Shown piece by piece: positions 62,271-64,000 of a DNA stretch of 64,000 nt. Source of the DNA: Scandinavium sp002470465 (GTDB lineage: Bacteria; Pseudomonadota; Gammaproteobacteria; Enterobacterales; Enterobacteriaceae); the NCBI RefSeq assembly GCF_040750395.1, contig NZ_JBFLVD010000012.1, forward strand, positions 62,001-126,000, written 5' to 3'. Below the pieces are notes generated by a model. It worked only from the letters and a program-made list of their open reading frames with translations, was not told where the DNA came from and did not search any database. The first letter of the stretch is position 1; every line of letters begins with the position of its first letter. A program made the translations under genes and the position numbers.

Positions 62271-63248
62271 TCAGGCCCGATCGACCGTAAAAGCGATAAC
62301 ATCACTGATTTGTTCTGCGCCAAGCGCCAGCATCACCAGACGATCCACGCCCAGCGCCACGCCGGAGCAATCCGGCAGGCCTGCCTTCAATGCTTCCAGA
62401 AGGTTCACATCTATCGGCTGCTGCGGTAAATCACGCGCAGCACGCTTGCGGTTGTCCTGCTCAAAGCGCTGCTGCTGCTCACGGGCATCGGTCAGCTCAT
62501 GGAAACCATTCGCCAGCTCCATGCCTTTGTAATAGACCTCAAAGCGCTCCGCCACGCGGTGATCTTCGGTGCTGATTTGCGCCAGAGAAGCCTGACTGGC
62601 CGGGAAGTGGTAGATAAAGGTCGGGCGATCTTTGCCAATATGCGGCTCAACGCCGAAGGTAAAGAGCATCTGCAACAGCGTGTCGCGGTCTTCTTCCGTA
62701 TCGGCAATATTGCTGAGATCGAGCTTCGCCGCTGCTTCGCGCAGCAGCGCTTTATCCGCCGACAGCGGATCGATTTCCAGATGACGCTGGAACGCCTGCT
62801 GATAGGAGAGGCTTTCCGCCGGCTGGCACTCCAGCACCTGCTGCATTAGATCGTCCACTTCGTTAATCAGACGATACATGTCGTAATGCGGACGATACCA
62901 CTCCAGCATGGTGAATTCCGGGTTGTGGTGGCGCCCCATCTCTTCATTGCGGAAGCTTCTGCACAGCTGGAATACCGGGCCACAGCCCGCAGCGAGCAGC
63001 CGCTTCATGTGGTATTCGGGGCTGGTCATCATGTAGAGATTGATACCCTGAGAGTGGCCCGGGCCGACAAAACGCGTCTCAAACGGCACCAGATGAATAT
63101 CGGTCACCGTCGCCTGACTCATGCACGGCGTTTCCACCTCCAGCACGCCGCGGTCGGTAAAGAAGCGGCGGATCTCCGCCATAATAGCCGCGCGTTTTAA
63201 CAGATTGGGGATGGAGGCGCTCGGCTGCCAGGTGGCCGTTTCGCTCAT
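62271..63248 (-). CDS. epmA: Elongation factor P lysyl-lysine ligase EpmA
   Basis: EpmA (GenX/PoxA) is a lysyl-tRNA synthetase paralogue that joins (R)-beta-lysine to EF-P, enabling translation through polyproline. From ATG 63248 it has 325 residues, as in K-12. It lacks the anticodon-binding domain of LysRS. Class II motifs are VLEVETPCMSQATVTD (1), FRNEEMGRHHNPEFTMLEW (2) and SGVALGVDRLVMLALG (3). A GGAGAGAG ribosome site precedes the ATG. The gene diverges from frdA. Confidence 0.97.
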   Translation of the reverse strand: MSETATWQPSASIPNLLKRAAIMAEIRRFFTDRGVLEVETPCMSQATVTDIHLVPFETRFVGPGHSQGINLYMMTSPEYHMKRLLAAGCGPVFQLCRSFRNEEMGRHHNPEFTMLEWYRPHYDMYRLINEVDDLMQQVLECQPAESLSYQQAFQRHLEIDPLSADKALLREAAAKLDLSNIADTEEDRDTLLQMLFTFGVEPHIGKDRPTFIYHFPASQASLAQISTEDHRVAERFEVYYKGMELANGFHELTDAREQQQRFEQDNRKRAARDLPQQPIDVNLLEALKAGLPDCSGVALGVDRLVMLALGAEQISDVIAFTVDRA

Positions 63249-63409
63249 GGTAACTCTCTCCGAATGCAAACAAAGGCCCGAAGTCTACCCGCAAGCGGGA
63301 CACGAGACAAATTTTGCCCGGTGAAATTCGGGGTTTCCGCCGCAAAGCGCATTTCGTGATGCAGTCCATCAATTTCGATGATAAATGCGCAGGCGGATCA
63401 GCAAAAAAA

Positions 63410-63450
63410 TCGAACGCGTCAAATTTCCCTCCAGATCATAAGGCTATACT
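63410..63450 (+). promoter_or_regulatory. frdA promoter with FNR-like site
   Basis: TATACT at 63445-63450 is the -10; the -35 region is poor, as for activator-dependent promoters. About 41 bases before the predicted start, TCGAACGCGTCAA (63410-63422) aligns with the FNR-binding segment of the E. coli frd promoter as remembered. It is a weak match to TTGAT-N4-ATCAA, so binding is inferred. Confidence 0.55.
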
Positions 63451-63480
63451 ACGATACCCATAAAGGAGCAGTGGAAACGC

Positions 63481-63538
63481 TTTCGTCATCTCCCGGGTTC
63501 GACCCGGTGAACTACCTTTAGTCAGGCGGGTGACGAAA
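63481..63538 (+). promoter_or_regulatory. Structured 5' leader of frdA
   Basis: TTTCGTCA (63481-63488) can pair with TGACGAAA (63531-63538). An inner hairpin CCGGGT-tcg-ACCCGG lies at 63493-63507. The fold ends about 13 bases before the GGAGG ribosome site of frdA, leaving the site free. Confidence 0.55.
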
Positions 63539-63562
63539 TAACAACAATTCTGGAGGAATGTC

Positions 63563-64000
63563 GTGCAAACCTTTCATGCCGATCTGGCCGTTATAGGCGC
63601 TGGCGGGGCGGGATTACGCGCTGCAATTGCCGCAGCGCAGGCCAATCCCAACGCTAAAATCGCACTGATTTCAAAAGTCTATCCAATGCGTAGCCATACC
63701 GTTGCCGCAGAAGGCGGTTCGGCAGCTGTCGCACAGGATCATGACAGCTTCGAATACCATTTTCACGATACCGTCGCCGGTGGCGACTGGCTTTGCGAGC
63801 AGGACGTGGTGGATTACTTCGTCCACCACTGCCCGACCGAGATGACCCAGCTTGAGCAGTGGGGTTGTCCGTGGAGCCGCCGCGAAGATGGATCCGTTAA
63901 CGTGCGCCGCTTCGGCGGGATGAAAATCGAGCGTACCTGGTTTGCCGCGGATAAAACCGGCTTCCATATGCTCCACACCCTCTTCCAGACTTCCCTGCAG
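63563..64000 (+). CDS. frdA: Fumarate reductase flavoprotein subunit FrdA (5' part)
   Basis: FrdA is the catalytic flavoprotein of the FrdABCD complex, which reduces fumarate to succinate with menaquinol on the inner face of the membrane during anaerobic growth. The first 146 residues are present before the window ends. The FAD dinucleotide loop GAGGAGLRAAIAAA is at 12-25, and His45 in RSHTVAAEGG is the covalent FAD site. The start codon is GTG, six bases after GGAGG, as in K-12. The rest of the operon lies beyond the right edge. Confidence 0.97.
   Translation, partial: MQTFHADLAVIGAGGAGLRAAIAAAQANPNAKIALISKVYPMRSHTVAAEGGSAAVAQDHDSFEYHFHDTVAGGDWLCEQDVVDYFVHHCPTEMTQLEQWGCPWSRREDGSVNVRRFGGMKIERTWFAADKTGFHMLHTLFQTSLQ

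Overview
The window is chromosomal DNA from a motile enterobacterium, most likely Enterobacter or a near relative such as Lelliottia or Leclercia. Gene order follows the E. coli K-12 segment between mpl-fbp and frdA (about 94-96 min). Most proteins align nearly end to end with their K-12 counterparts as I remember them. Genus placement is inference from protein similarity, the accessory genes and a CTCTCCC-type palindromic repeat family; no search was run. There is no prophage, insertion sequence, CRISPR array or obvious genomic island.

Layout. 1-3.3 kb: a GNAT acetyltransferase cut by the left edge, mpl (murein recycling), and fbp (gluconeogenesis) diverging from mpl. 3.3-9.6 kb: the galactofuranose ABC importer ytfQ-ytfR-ytfT-yjfF, followed by a chemoreceptor gene absent from this place in K-12 that has its own sigma-28 type promoter. 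9.9-16.4 kb: ppa, then tamA-tamB-ytfP (autotransporter and outer-membrane assembly). 16.6-22.8 kb: msrA, paeA/ytfL, ytfK, ytfJ, cysQ and cpdB. 22.8-26.9 kb: ytfH and qorB, an extra AraC-type regulator, ytfF and the nitric-oxide repair gene ytfE with a near-consensus NsrR box. 27-32.7 kb: cycA, fklB, ytfB, a DMT transporter, and the ribosomal operon rpsF-priB-rpsR-rplI with an S6:S18-type RNA leader. 33-38.1 kb: three small DUF1471 stress proteins (yjfY, bsmA, yjfN), yjfP, aidB and an MHS-type MFS transporter. The K-12 ula (ascorbate) operon and yjfI-yjfC cluster are missing here. 38.2-54.1 kb: rlmB, rnr, nsrR, purA, yjeT, hflC, hflK, hflX, hfq, miaA, mutL, amiB, tsaE and nnr, all on the minus strand. 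54.1-64 kb: queG, an AT-rich gap that looks like the DnaA-titration locus datA, three tandem tRNA-Gly genes, orn, rsgA, psd, mscM, epmA and the start of frdA.

Functional themes. The nnr-tsaE-amiB-mutL-miaA-hfq-hflX-hflK-hflC run is the conserved enterobacterial superoperon covering metabolite repair, tRNA modification, cell separation, mismatch repair, RNA chaperoning and membrane proteolysis. NsrR and one of its classic targets, ytfE, are about 15 kb apart. The ytfQ promoter carries a 15/16 match to the GalR/GalS operator, linking galactofuranose uptake to galactose control.

The best non-coding findings are the datA-like locus (three perfect DnaA boxes, two near matches and an IHF-like site), the FliA-type promoter of the extra chemoreceptor, and a dispersed CTCTCCC palindromic repeat at seven places. 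Nothing here amounts to a wholly new multi-gene system. The most plausible new biology is a chemoreceptor placed beside a sugar-binding-protein importer.
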